Assembly (NCBI GenBank): GCA_031397815.1 | Contig: JANNMJ010000202.1 | Location: 1 to 10,097 of the forward strand | DNA: 10,097 nt | Source of the DNA: JANNMJ01 sp031397815 | GTDB lineage: Bacteria; Bacteroidota; Bacteroidia; Cytophagales; Hymenobacteraceae | Reading direction: 5' to 3' | Shown: piece after piece, positions 1 to 6,700 of the stretch | Numbering within the stretch: position 1 is the stretch's first letter | How the letters are laid out: each line of letters opens with the position of its first letter | Program-made: the position numbers and the translations under genes | The notes under the pieces: model-generated | The model's input: only the letters and a program-made list of their open reading frames with translations | Told to the model about the DNA's origin: nothing | Database searches by the model: none

Positions 1-2640
1 CCGCTGGGGTACATCGCCTCCGATATCGTGGCGCGCTACAAGCGGCACCGGGGCTACAACGTGCTGCATCCGATGGGTTTCGACTCGTTCGGCCGACCTG
101 CTGAGCAGTATGCGATTCAGACCGGGCAGCATCCTGAGAAAACCACCCGCGAGAATATTGCGCGTTATATCGAGCAGCTTCAGTCATTAGGGTTTTCTTA
201 CGACTGGGACCGTGAAGTCCGGACCTCCGACGCGTCATATTATAAATGGACGCAGTGGATTTTCCTGCAATTATTCAATAGCTGGTACGACCTCGACCAA
301 GACCGCGCCCGCCCGCTCAAGGACCTGACCGAAGCCTTCGCCGAAGGCGGCTCCACCGCCGTACGCGCCGCCGGAGACCCCGCCGACCGGATGGTTTTCT
401 CCAGCGGTCAATGGCAATTGATGAGCGAAAAACAGCGCCTCGACGCCGTAGCGCCGTTTCGCTTGGCGTATCAGACCGAAACCTACGTCAACTGGTGCCC
501 CGGGCTCGGCACGGTGCTCAGCAACGATGAGGTGAAGGACGGCGTGAGCGAGCGCGGCGGCTACCCCGTCGAGCGCCGCCTGATGGCGCAGTGGATGCTC
601 CGCATCACCGCCTACGCCGACCGCCTCCTGCGCGGCCTCGATACCCTCGATTGGCCCGACGCGGTGAAGGAAATGCAGCGCAACTGGATTGGCCGGTCGG
701 AAGGCGCCGAAGTGCAGTTCGCCATCGAATACCAGCCGGATAACGTCCTGACGGTATTTACCACCCGCGCCGATACGCTCTTCGGCGTAAGCTACCTCGC
801 GGTGGCGCCGGAATTTGAAGGCCTTGATGCGCTTGTGACCGATGAGCACCGCGCGGCGGTGGAACAGTACGTGTACGCCGCCAAAAACCGCTCGGAGCGC
901 GAGCGGCAGGCCGATGTAAAAACCATCAGCGGGCAGTTCACGGGGGCGTATGCGCTGCATCCGTTCACGGGTGCGCGGGTGCCGGTGTGGGTCGCCGATT
1001 ACGTGTTAGCGGGTTACGGCACGGGCGTAGTAATGGCCGTTCCGGCGCACGATACGCGGGATTACGCGTTCGCGAAGCACTTCAATCTGCCCATCGTGCC
1101 AGTCATCGAAGGGTATGATTCGGCGAACGATGAGGCGTATACGGCGAAGGAAGGGCGGGTATTTAATTCCGATTTCCTTGACGGTCTCGATGTTAAATAC
1201 GCGATTACCGCCGCCATCAAGCGCCTTGAAGAATTGGGAATTGGCACGGGCCGAATTAATTTCCGTATTCGCGACGCTATTTTCGGACGGCAGCGGTATT
1301 GGGGCGAGCCGCTCCCAATTTATTACGCCGCCGACGGCACCGCTCGTGGCATTGCAGAGAAGGATTTGCCGCTCACGCTCCCCGAAATCGACGAATACAA
1401 GCCCACGCAGGACGGCAACCCGCCGCTCGGTCGCGCTACGGACTGGAAATACGAAAAGAACGGCGCCCAATTCCCCTTCGAGCTGAGCACGATGCCCGGT
1501 TGGGCGGGTTCCTCGTGGTACTACCTCCGCTACATGGACCCCACCAACCCCGACCGTTTCGTGAGCGAAGAAGCCGAGCAGTATTGGGGGGAAGTCGATT
1601 TCTACCTCGGCGGCGCCGAACACGCCACCGGTCACCTCCTCTACGCCCGCTTCTGGTACCTCTTCCTCAAGGATAGAGGCTTGGTGACAGGGAATGAGCC
1701 GTTTCGGAAGCTCTTGAATCAGGGGATGATTCTGGGGCGGTCGAATTTCGTGTATCGGGTGACGGGTACGAATCAATTCGTCACGCTCGGCAAGCGCGAG
1801 AATTATTCGACCACGCCGATGCACGTCGATATCAGCATCGTTGAAAACGACGCGCTCGATACCGAGGCCTTCCGCAAGTGGCGTCCGGATTTGGCTGATG
1901 CCGAATTTATTCTGGAAGACAACGGCAAGTACGTTTGCGGCTGGGAAGTCGAGAAAATGTCGAAAAACCGCTTCAACGTAGCCACGCCCGACGACCTCGT
2001 AGGCCGTTACGGCGCCGACGCCCTCCGCTGCTACGAGATGTTCCTCGGCCCGCTGGAGCAGTACAAGCCGTGGAATACGAGTGGCTTGAGCGGCGTCAGC
2101 ACGTTTTTGCGGCGGTTTTGGCGCCTGTTCCACCCCGAAGACGGCGCCTTCGCAGTAACCGACGAAACCCCAACTCCAGCGGAGCTGAAAATCCTACACG
2201 GCACCATCAAGAAAGTGCAGGACGATGTGGAGCGCCTCTCGTTCAACACCGTCGTGAGCGCCCTGATGATTGCTACCAATGAGCTAACCACGCTCAACTG
2301 CCACAAGCGGGCGGTTTTGGCGCCGCTTGTCATCGTCATCGCCCCGTACGCGCCGCACATGGCCGAGGAGCTGTGGGCCGCCCTCGGCAACACGCCCGGC
2401 ACCGTCGGCACCGCCCCGTGGCCAGCCGTGGAAGAGAAGTATCTGGTGGCAGATGAAGTCACGTACCCACTCGCCATCAACGGCAAGGTGCGCGACCAGC
2501 AAATCTTCCCCGCCACTGCCACCCCTGCCGAGATTGAGGAAGCCGTACGCGCTTCTGATTTCCTGAGCAAGTATGCGGAAGGGAAAGCCGCGAAGAAGAT
2601 CATCGTCGTGCAGGGCCGGATGGTGAACGTGGTGGTCTAA
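1..2640 (+). CDS. leuS: Leucyl-tRNA synthetase, 5' end cut by window
   Basis: Class Ia synthetase that charges tRNA-Leu with leucine in the cytoplasm. The frame is open from base 1 and begins PLGYIASDI, which in LeuRS lies directly after the HIGH motif. The GTG at 28 is therefore internal, and about 50 N-terminal residues lie outside the window. There are 879 visible codons, longer than E. coli LeuRS (860 in total), partly through an insert at visible residues about 95-145, as in other Bacteroidota. In order: NWCPGLG near residue 165; CP1 editing domain with TTRADTLFG (about 252) and GTGVVMAVPAHD (about 340-352, carrying the conserved editing Asp); GRQRYWGEP (about 430); MPGWAGSSWYYLRYMDP (about 498); GGAEHATGHLLYARF (about 537); KMSKN at 1954-1968; a C-terminal anticodon-binding domain. 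Two positions are odd: FGRPAE where FGLPAE is usual, and KMSKN for KMSKS. It converges on lpxR across a palindrome. Confidence 0.97.
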   Translation, partial: PLGYIASDIVARYKRHRGYNVLHPMGFDSFGRPAEQYAIQTGQHPEKTTRENIARYIEQLQSLGFSYDWDREVRTSDASYYKWTQWIFLQLFNSWYDLDQDRARPLKDLTEAFAEGGSTAVRAAGDPADRMVFSSGQWQLMSEKQRLDAVAPFRLAYQTETYVNWCPGLGTVLSNDEVKDGVSERGGYPVERRLMAQWMLRITAYADRLLRGLDTLDWPDAVKEMQRNWIGRSEGAEVQFAIEYQPDNVLTVFTTRADTLFGVSYLAVAPEFEGLDALVTDEHRAAVEQYVYAAKNRSERERQADVKTISGQFTGAYALHPFTGARVPVWVADYVLAGYGTGVVMAVPAHDTRDYAFAKHFNLPIVPVIEGYDSANDEAYTAKEGRVFNSDFLDGLDVKYAITAAIKRLEELGIGTGRINFRIRDAIFGRQRYWGEPLPIYYAADGTARGIAEKDLPLTLPEIDEYKPTQDGNPPLGRATDWKYEKNGAQFPFELSTMPGWAGSSWYYLRYMDPTNPDRFVSEEAEQYWGEVDFYLGGAEHATGHLLYARFWYLFLKDRGLVTGNEPFRKLLNQGMILGRSNFVYRVTGTNQFVTLGKRENYSTTPMHVDISIVENDALDTEAFRKWRPDLADAEFILEDNGKYVCGWEVEKMSKNRFNVATPDDLVGRYGADALRCYEMFLGPLEQYKPWNTSGLSGVSTFLRRFWRLFHPEDGAFAVTDETPTPAELKILHGTIKKVQDDVERLSFNTVVSALMIATNELTTLNCHKRAVLAPLVIVIAPYAPHMAEELWAALGNTPGTVGTAPWPAVEEKYLVADEVTYPLAINGKVRDQQIFPATATPAEIEEAVRASDFLSKYAEGKAAKKIIVVQGRMVNVVV

Positions 2641-2656
2641 TCTGGCGCTTGCACCC

Positions 2657-2714
2657 CGACGGGTCCCCTCCATTGCCCTGCCTTTAAAGGCAGGGCAATG
2701 GAGGGGACCCGTCG
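2657..2714. terminator. 58-bp perfect palindrome between convergent genes; probable terminator
   Basis: The two 29-nt arms match perfectly around a centre at 2685/2686 (CTTTAAAG). They fold as a very long hairpin, with an outer helix GCTTGC (2647-2652) pairing GCAAGC (2723-2728) across a short internal loop. On the plus strand it is followed by TTTT (2715-2718), as expected of an intrinsic terminator for leuS, which ends 17 bp upstream. The minus-strand gene lpxR ends at 2731, and its transcript would form the same hairpin but has no U-tract after it. The stem is far longer than a usual terminator, so a palindromic repeat element is an alternative. Confidence 0.7.
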
Positions 2715-2730
2715 TTTTATGCGCAAGCCA

Positions 2731-3744
2731 TTAAAACGCTGCTGTAAAATCAATCTGACCCCATGCGTGCGAGCGGCCACCCTGAATTTCGGGCGTGACC
2801 CACGTTGCTTTACCACGCATCGTTACTCGTCTAACTCCTAACACGAGGGCCGTGCTACCCGTCGCCACGCCACGCCGAACCGTGCTGGCAGGCAGCGTAT
2901 ACGGCGACGAACGATTGAAAAGCCCACCCTGCATCGTTGCGTCGTAACCAACGGCCTGCGCTTCTGCCCGCGCCTCTACGTAAACCTGTACTGGCTGCTC
3001 TCGTTTGTCGGTGCTAACTCCGAGCAGGGTTCTGAAGTAGGGATTGAATAATCCGAGCCGCACCACCGCTCCGGCTGCGGCTTCCGTTTGCAACGTACTG
3101 AGCGCGACGCGGGCAGTGGCAATAACTTCCACTCTTTTTTGAGCATCCGTGAGCAGCATTTGTTCTACGAGGATTTCGTATCCCAGAACCACGTCGTTAC
3201 GCACCTGAAAATCCCAGCCGCGCGGCGTGGGCGAATCAATCCAGCGGTGTACGGCCGTTTGAAAACCCTTCGCTCCTACCGCTGGCCCGATGATGCCCAG
3301 CTGTAGCCCGGCCGTCAGTCGGGAGCCGGTGTAATTGGTGCGACTGTGGAAAAGCGTAGCGTAGATGTACGATGCGTACGGCCGGTCGCCAAATCGAATA
3401 AACGGGTCTTGTATCCGCAGGGGCGTGAAGCCATTGTAACGCACCCGCACCCCATATTGATTGCTCAACGTGGGCTGGTCCGATTGCCCCAGCAACAGCC
3501 GCCGGGTAGGCAGCCGCTCAAACCAAGGCAGGACTACCGTCAGGCTCATGCCCTGCGTAAAGTAATAATCTGTGCGAAACGGGGCGTCGTTCGCAAACGA
3601 GTACGCCACAATCCGTTCGGGGAGGCGTGCACTAATGCGCAGCAAGGCCGTGCTATCGGCCCCTACTGCCCAAGCCGAGCGACTGGCCAACAGTAAGCTG
3701 GTCAGCCCTAAGCTCACCAGCAACGATTTACTCACTGGCCGCAT
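2731..3744 (-). CDS. LpxR-like outer-membrane lipid A deacylase (DUF2219 family)
   Basis: Probable outer-membrane beta-barrel enzyme of 337 aa that would remove the 3'-acyloxyacyl group from lipid A, as Salmonella LpxR does. A Sec signal peptide spans residues 1-26, ending in an AWA cleavage site. Family landmarks are visible: a FANDAPFRTDYYFTQG block with Asn52-Asp53 and DYY at 59-61, DRPYASYIY (120-128), and an LGIIGPAVGAKGFQTAVH block ending in His166, which matches the family's catalytic His; the Asn-Asp pair matches known active-site residues. The protein ends in Phe (IDFTAAF), typical of barrel proteins. The ATG is preceded by GGAG about 6 nt upstream, and the gene overlaps the 3' end of the mmcQ-like gene by 17 bp, suggesting translational coupling. 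A GTG at codon 4 is an alternative start. Activity is inferred from family membership; Bacteroidota members are mostly uncharacterised. Confidence 0.82.
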   Translation of the reverse strand: MRPVSKSLLVSLGLTSLLLASRSAWAVGADSTALLRISARLPERIVAYSFANDAPFRTDYYFTQGMSLTVVLPWFERLPTRRLLLGQSDQPTLSNQYGVRVRYNGFTPLRIQDPFIRFGDRPYASYIYATLFHSRTNYTGSRLTAGLQLGIIGPAVGAKGFQTAVHRWIDSPTPRGWDFQVRNDVVLGYEILVEQMLLTDAQKRVEVIATARVALSTLQTEAAAGAVVRLGLFNPYFRTLLGVSTDKREQPVQVYVEARAEAQAVGYDATMQGGLFNRSSPYTLPASTVRRGVATGSTALVLGVRRVTMRGKATWVTPEIQGGRSHAWGQIDFTAAF

Positions 3745-4087
3745 CCAGCTCCGCCTTCACCTTCTTCGGCAGCGAGGCGCGGACCAGCTCGTAGCTGTGG
3801 TCGGTCCACTCGCGGAGCTGGGCGGGTTGGACGCCGGGGCCGATTTCGACGGTGTTCCAGTGATGCTTGTTCATATGCCAGCCGGGAAGCACGTAGGGGA
3901 ACCGGTCGCGTAGGTCGGCGGCGAGCTCGGGGTCGCACTTGAGGTTGACGCTCGCGAACGTGTCGATATCGGTCAGGGCGAACATTTTACCCATCACCTT
4001 GAACACCAGCGTATCAGGGCCGAAGGGAGTTACTTCGGTTACGCCGGGCTTGGCGAGGCAGTAATCGCGGAAATCGGTCAGATTCAA
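3728..4087 (-). CDS. MmcQ/YjbR family protein, TTG start
   Basis: Small soluble protein of 119 aa in the MmcQ/YjbR family (PF04237), which has a CyaY-like double-wing fold. It is often annotated as a DNA-binding protein, but its biochemical role is unsettled. Recognisable blocks are YCLAKPGVTEVTPFG (residues 9-23), VFKVMGKMFAL (28-38), VNLKCDPE (47-54) and a WHMNKHHWNTVE block (70-81); size and layout match full-length members. The initiator appears to be TTG (4085-4087): alignment to the family's usual MNL start falls exactly there, and no in-frame ATG or GTG is evident just upstream. It lies 100 bp downstream of the DUF6728-like gene and overlaps the lpxR-like gene by 17 bp, so it is probably cotranscribed with lpxR. 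Nothing seen links its function to lipid A. Confidence 0.9.
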   Translation of the reverse strand: MNLTDFRDYCLAKPGVTEVTPFGPDTLVFKVMGKMFALTDIDTFASVNLKCDPELAADLRDRFPYVLPGWHMNKHHWNTVEIGPGVQPAQLREWTDHSYELVRASLPKKVKAELDAASE

Positions 4088-4088
4088 G

Positions 4089-4102
4089 ATCGCAGATTTA
4101 GC
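4089..4102 (-). repeat. Left arm of a 14-bp inverted repeat, just upstream of the mmcQ-like start
   Basis: On the minus strand this reads GCTAAATCTGCGAT, identical to the plus strand at 4448-4461. The similarity extends imperfectly into an AATCAA/CAATC-rich stretch on the 5' side of each copy. It ends 1 bp before the TTG start codon of the mmcQ-like gene, so it forms that gene's immediate leader. The composition resembles short AATC-rich repeats I know from Bacteroidota intergenic regions. Confidence 0.6.
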
Positions 4103-4122
4103 TGATTGTTTGATTTCGCGGA

Positions 4123-4156
4123 TTTCTTGATTTGATTGATTTTCGAAATCAAGAAA
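4123..4156. repeat. Hairpin with 11-bp perfect arms
   Basis: TTTCTTGATTT (4123-4133) pairs with AAATCAAGAAA (4146-4156) around a 12-nt loop that itself contains overlapping AATC/GATT words. It sits between the DUF6728-like gene and the mmcQ-like gene. No T-tract follows it on the minus strand, so I do not call it an intrinsic terminator. It may be part of the AATC-rich repeat that fills this 100-bp gap, or a processing or attenuation hairpin. Confidence 0.5.
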
Positions 4157-4187
4157 CGCGCGGGCTGCGGGCTGGCAAGGCGCTAGA

Positions 4188-4358
4188 CTAGCGGTTCATC
4201 AGCTTGGTGATGAAGAAGATGCAGCCGAGCAGGAACATCACCATCGAAATTTTATTAATGATGTGCATCGTGCGCAGGTTGAAGTTCTCTACACGGTTTG
4301 GGTCTTTCTTGCGGAAGAAATAGCCAAAGAATTCTCCGAGACTAAAAAAATCTTTCAT
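4188..4358 (-). CDS. DUF6728-like small membrane protein (56 aa)
   Basis: Short gene of 56 codons plus TAG. The start of the product, MKDFFSLGEFFGYFFRKKDP, and the following NFNLRTMHIINKIS block match the conserved layout I recall for DUF6728, a small-protein family of Bacteroidota. Residues about 36-52 form one hydrophobic helix (ISMVMFLLGCIFFITKL), and the N-terminal half is aromatic and basic, so this is probably a single-pass inner-membrane protein with a cytoplasmic N-terminal segment. No Shine-Dalgarno is seen; the leader is A/T-rich, as is common in this phylum. It lies 90 bp downstream of ispG in the same direction, consistent with cotranscription. Its function is unknown. The reading frame, ATG start and conserved sequence make it a real gene despite its size. 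Confidence 0.85.
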   Translation of the reverse strand: MKDFFSLGEFFGYFFRKKDPNRVENFNLRTMHIINKISMVMFLLGCIFFITKLMNR

Positions 4359-4447
4359 CGTCAAAAATCAAAAGAGACTCAAAAACACGAATCCAAAAAG
4401 CCCGCCCCAAATCAGCCAATCGAAAAATCACCGAAATCAATCCATCC

Positions 4448-4461
4448 GCTAAATCTGCGAT
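4448..4461 (+). repeat. Right arm of the 14-bp inverted repeat, covering the ispG stop codon
   Basis: GCTAAATCTGCGAT is identical to the minus-strand copy at 4089-4102. Together the two copies bracket the DUF6728-like gene. This copy encodes the last ispG codons (Ser-Gln-Ile-stop), so the IspG C-terminus appears to be written partly in repeat sequence. Confidence 0.6.
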
Positions 4462-6524
4462 GTGGGCTCCAACCAATTCCCATCTTCCCGAATCAGCTCA
4501 ATCAGCTCATCGACGGCGCGGTCGGCGTGGACGGCTTTTTTTACGATTGTCTGGCCCCGGTAGAGCGCAATCTTGTCTTTTCCGACGCCTACGTACCCGT
4601 AATCGGCATCAGCCATCTCGCCGGGACCGTTTACGATGCAGCCCATGATGCCGATTTTGACGCCCTTCAAGTGGTCCGTACGGCGGCGGATGGTGGCGGT
4701 GGTTTCGGGTAGGTCGAAGAGCGTCCGGCCGCACGACGGGCACGAGATGTACTCCGTTTTGCTCATCCGGGTGCGCGCCGCTTGCAGGATGCCAAAGCTC
4801 AACACATTCAGCTCGGCGAGTGTTTGCGAGGCGGTGATTTTATCGGGGAACGCGGGCAGGTTTTCGGTACTGAGCACTACGCCATCGCCGAAACCATCGA
4901 GGAGCAGGCCGCCAACGTCGGTTGCCGCGTGAAGCTGCGTCGTCTCGACGGCTTGCGCGGGGTATTGGCGGTTGATGATGACGGGGCACTCCACCCCGGC
5001 CGCCACCAGCTCGAAGAAGGCGCGCCGTAGCTCGGCCATCGCGTGGGCGTTGGTGGTGGAGAGGATGATTACGGCCGTGCGGTCGGCCTGCAAGGCTGCG
5101 AGGGCAGCAGGCGTGAGCGTGCTCAGCTCGTGGAAAACGAAGTTCGCGACGGCGTGCCGCGCATCGGGCACGGTGGCCGCGTATTGCGTGGGGGTGAGCA
5201 CCGGATAATGCTCCGGCCGCCGTCCGGCATCAACCCACGCATCGTAATCCAGCAGCTCTTTCAGGCCGTTGGGCAGCATAAACGGCACCGGCGTCTGGCC
5301 CGAATACAGGAAATCGGCGCCCTGGTCGTTCATCTGAAACTTGTCGAGGAACGCCGAATAGAGGTGCCCGGCGGCACGCAGGTCGTCGTAAGCGAGAGGG
5401 CCGGGCCAGCGGTGGTAATCGCTGATGACGCGCGGCACGTTGTGGCCGCCCACGTTCAGGACTTCCCGCGTGTGACGGCGGTGGTACTGAAACGGGTTGA
5501 ACTGGAGATGTGGGGATGTGGAGATGTGGAGATGTGAGGTGGTGGCGGGGCTGGCTGTGGCCGTGGCCATTGCCGCCATGTCCTCAATCGGCTTGATGGG
5601 CTTCGCTTCCTGTGCGCGGTGCGTATAGCGGTCGATGAGCGCGCGGGCTACGGGCGCCTCGGCTTCGGGCGGCTCGGTCAGGCTCACGCGCACGGTGTCG
5701 CCGAGGCCGTCTTCGAGGAGCGCGCCGATGCCGACGGCGCTCTTGATGCGGCCGTCTTCGGCTTCCCCGGCTTCCGTAACCCCCAAATGGAGCGGATAGG
5801 GCTGCATTCCCTGCGCATCGAGCTGCTGCACGAGCAAGCGGTACGCCTGCACCATCACCTGCGTATTCGACGCCTTCATCGACAGCACCACGTCGTAGTA
5901 GCCCTCGTCTTCACAAATCCGCAGGAACTCAAGCGCCGACTCGACCATCCCGAGCGGCGTGTCGCCGTAACGGCTCAGAATACGGTCGGAGAGCGAGCCG
6001 TGGTTGGTGCCGATGCGCATCGCCGTGCCGTTATCCTTACAGATTTTGACCAGCGGCCGGAACCGCTCCCGAATTCGCTCAATCTCGGCGGCGTACCCGG
6101 AATCGGTGTACTCGATGGTCTCGAATTTCTTCTTATCGACGTAGTTGCCGGGATTCACGCGGACCTTCTCGACGATGCGCGCTGCTAGCTCGGCGGCGTT
6201 CGGCGTGAAGTGGATATCGGCGATGAGCGGCACCGTGCAGCCGCGCTTCCGCAGCTCTTTCTTGATTTCGGCGAGGTTTTGCGCCTCTTTCATACTCGGC
6301 GCCGTAATGCGCACGTACTCGCACCCGGCGGCCACCATCCGCAGCGTTTCTTCCACCGACCCCATCGTATCCATCGTATCGACGGTGGTCATACTCTGGA
6401 CCCGAATCGGGTAATCGCCGCCAAGCGGTACCTCGCCGATATGCACCACGCGGGCACGCCGACGGCGGTATTCGGTCAGACTGGGGCAGTAGGGGGTCAG
6501 CAAATCAGGTGCGGGGGCAGACAT
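4449..6524 (-). CDS. ispG: 4-hydroxy-3-methylbut-2-enyl diphosphate synthase, large three-domain form
   Basis: Cytoplasmic [4Fe-4S] enzyme (GcpE) of the MEP isoprenoid pathway that reductively converts MEcPP to HMBPP. At 691 aa it is the long form with an inserted A* domain between the TIM barrel and the C-terminal Fe-S domain, as in Bacteroidota, Chlamydiae and plants (E. coli: 372 aa). The N-terminal barrel shows the VPLGGDYPIRVQSMTTVDT block, IADIHFTPNAA and VRVNPGNYVDKKKF; LGVTEAGE follows. The Fe-S domain has C595-x2-C598, C629 and E636 (SCPSCGRTLFDL and GIMGCIVNGPGE), the expected C-x2-C-x30-C-x6-E set. I chose the ATG at 6522-6524 over an in-frame start at 6605 because family similarity begins soon after it and a promoter-like box lies only 26 nt upstream, inside the longer frame. 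The linker at residues about 325-345 is low complexity and contains an 8-bp tandem repeat. Confidence 0.95.
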   Translation of the reverse strand: MSAPAPDLLTPYCPSLTEYRRRRARVVHIGEVPLGGDYPIRVQSMTTVDTMDTMGSVEETLRMVAAGCEYVRITAPSMKEAQNLAEIKKELRKRGCTVPLIADIHFTPNAAELAARIVEKVRVNPGNYVDKKKFETIEYTDSGYAAEIERIRERFRPLVKICKDNGTAMRIGTNHGSLSDRILSRYGDTPLGMVESALEFLRICEDEGYYDVVLSMKASNTQVMVQAYRLLVQQLDAQGMQPYPLHLGVTEAGEAEDGRIKSAVGIGALLEDGLGDTVRVSLTEPPEAEAPVARALIDRYTHRAQEAKPIKPIEDMAAMATATASPATTSHLHISTSPHLQFNPFQYHRRHTREVLNVGGHNVPRVISDYHRWPGPLAYDDLRAAGHLYSAFLDKFQMNDQGADFLYSGQTPVPFMLPNGLKELLDYDAWVDAGRRPEHYPVLTPTQYAATVPDARHAVANFVFHELSTLTPAALAALQADRTAVIILSTTNAHAMAELRRAFFELVAAGVECPVIINRQYPAQAVETTQLHAATDVGGLLLDGFGDGVVLSTENLPAFPDKITASQTLAELNVLSFGILQAARTRMSKTEYISCPSCGRTLFDLPETTATIRRRTDHLKGVKIGIMGCIVNGPGEMADADYGYVGVGKDKIALYRGQTIVKKAVHADRAVDELIELIREDGNWLEPTSQI
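5505..5536. repeat. 8-bp tandem repeat (4 units) inside ispG
   Basis: Four consecutive units read GAGATGTG, GGGATGTG, GAGATGTG, GAGATGTG on the plus strand (three identical, one with a single change). On the coding strand this is CACATCTC-type sequence translated as HLHISTSPHL at IspG residues about 330-340, next to an Ala/Thr-rich stretch (MAAMATATASPATTS). It lies in the linker between the barrel and the A* domain. Gain or loss of one unit would shift the frame; three units would keep it. Confidence 0.8.
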
Positions 6525-6549
6525 AGGCAGGAAACCGGAAGCGGTACTG

Positions 6550-6584
6550 CAAAGTTGCCGGTAAACGTCCGTTGCGCTCGCAAA
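6550..6584 (-). promoter_or_regulatory. Candidate Bacteroidota-type promoter for ispG
   Basis: On the minus strand CAACTTTG (forward 6550-6557) matches the -7 box TAnnTTTG at 7 of 8 positions, and TTTG (forward 6581-6584) lies 23 nt upstream as a possible -33 element. The spacing is at the long end of what is described for this promoter type. The box is 26 nt from the ATG at 6524 and inside the longer in-frame ORF, which supports the shorter IspG start. Confidence 0.45.
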
Positions 6585-6700
6585 TCCGTTAGCTTCGCCG
6601 TCCACCGGCGGCAGATTTTTGTTCTCCCGCCGATTCTGCTTTCCCGCCCCGCCCCTCTCCCCTGCCTATTCCTTTCACGTCCGCCGCGCCGTCCTCGTCT

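Noticed and set aside
28..30. GTG as the leuS start codon
   Set aside because: The frame is open to base 1 and encodes PLGYIASDI, conserved LeuRS sequence, so the true start lies upstream of the window.
1006..2133. Long minus-strand open frame of 375 codons opposite leuS, plus another at 271-960
   Set aside because: Both are antisense shadows of the high-GC leuS reading frame; the products match no family I recognise, while leuS carries all family motifs.
4491..4508. Tandem AATCAGCTC doublet near the 3' end of ispG
   Set aside because: It encodes the ordinary ELIELI stretch of the IspG C-terminus; two units of 9 bp are explained by the protein sequence.
5505..5536. Short tandem units considered as a CRISPR-like or regulatory array
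   Set aside because: The units are 8 bp without spacers and lie inside an intact reading frame; it is a simple tandem repeat.
6525..6605. Longer IspG start at 6605 adding 27 residues
   Set aside because: The extra residues do not resemble IspG, and the segment contains the promoter-like CAACTTTG box; the ATG at 6524 fits better.
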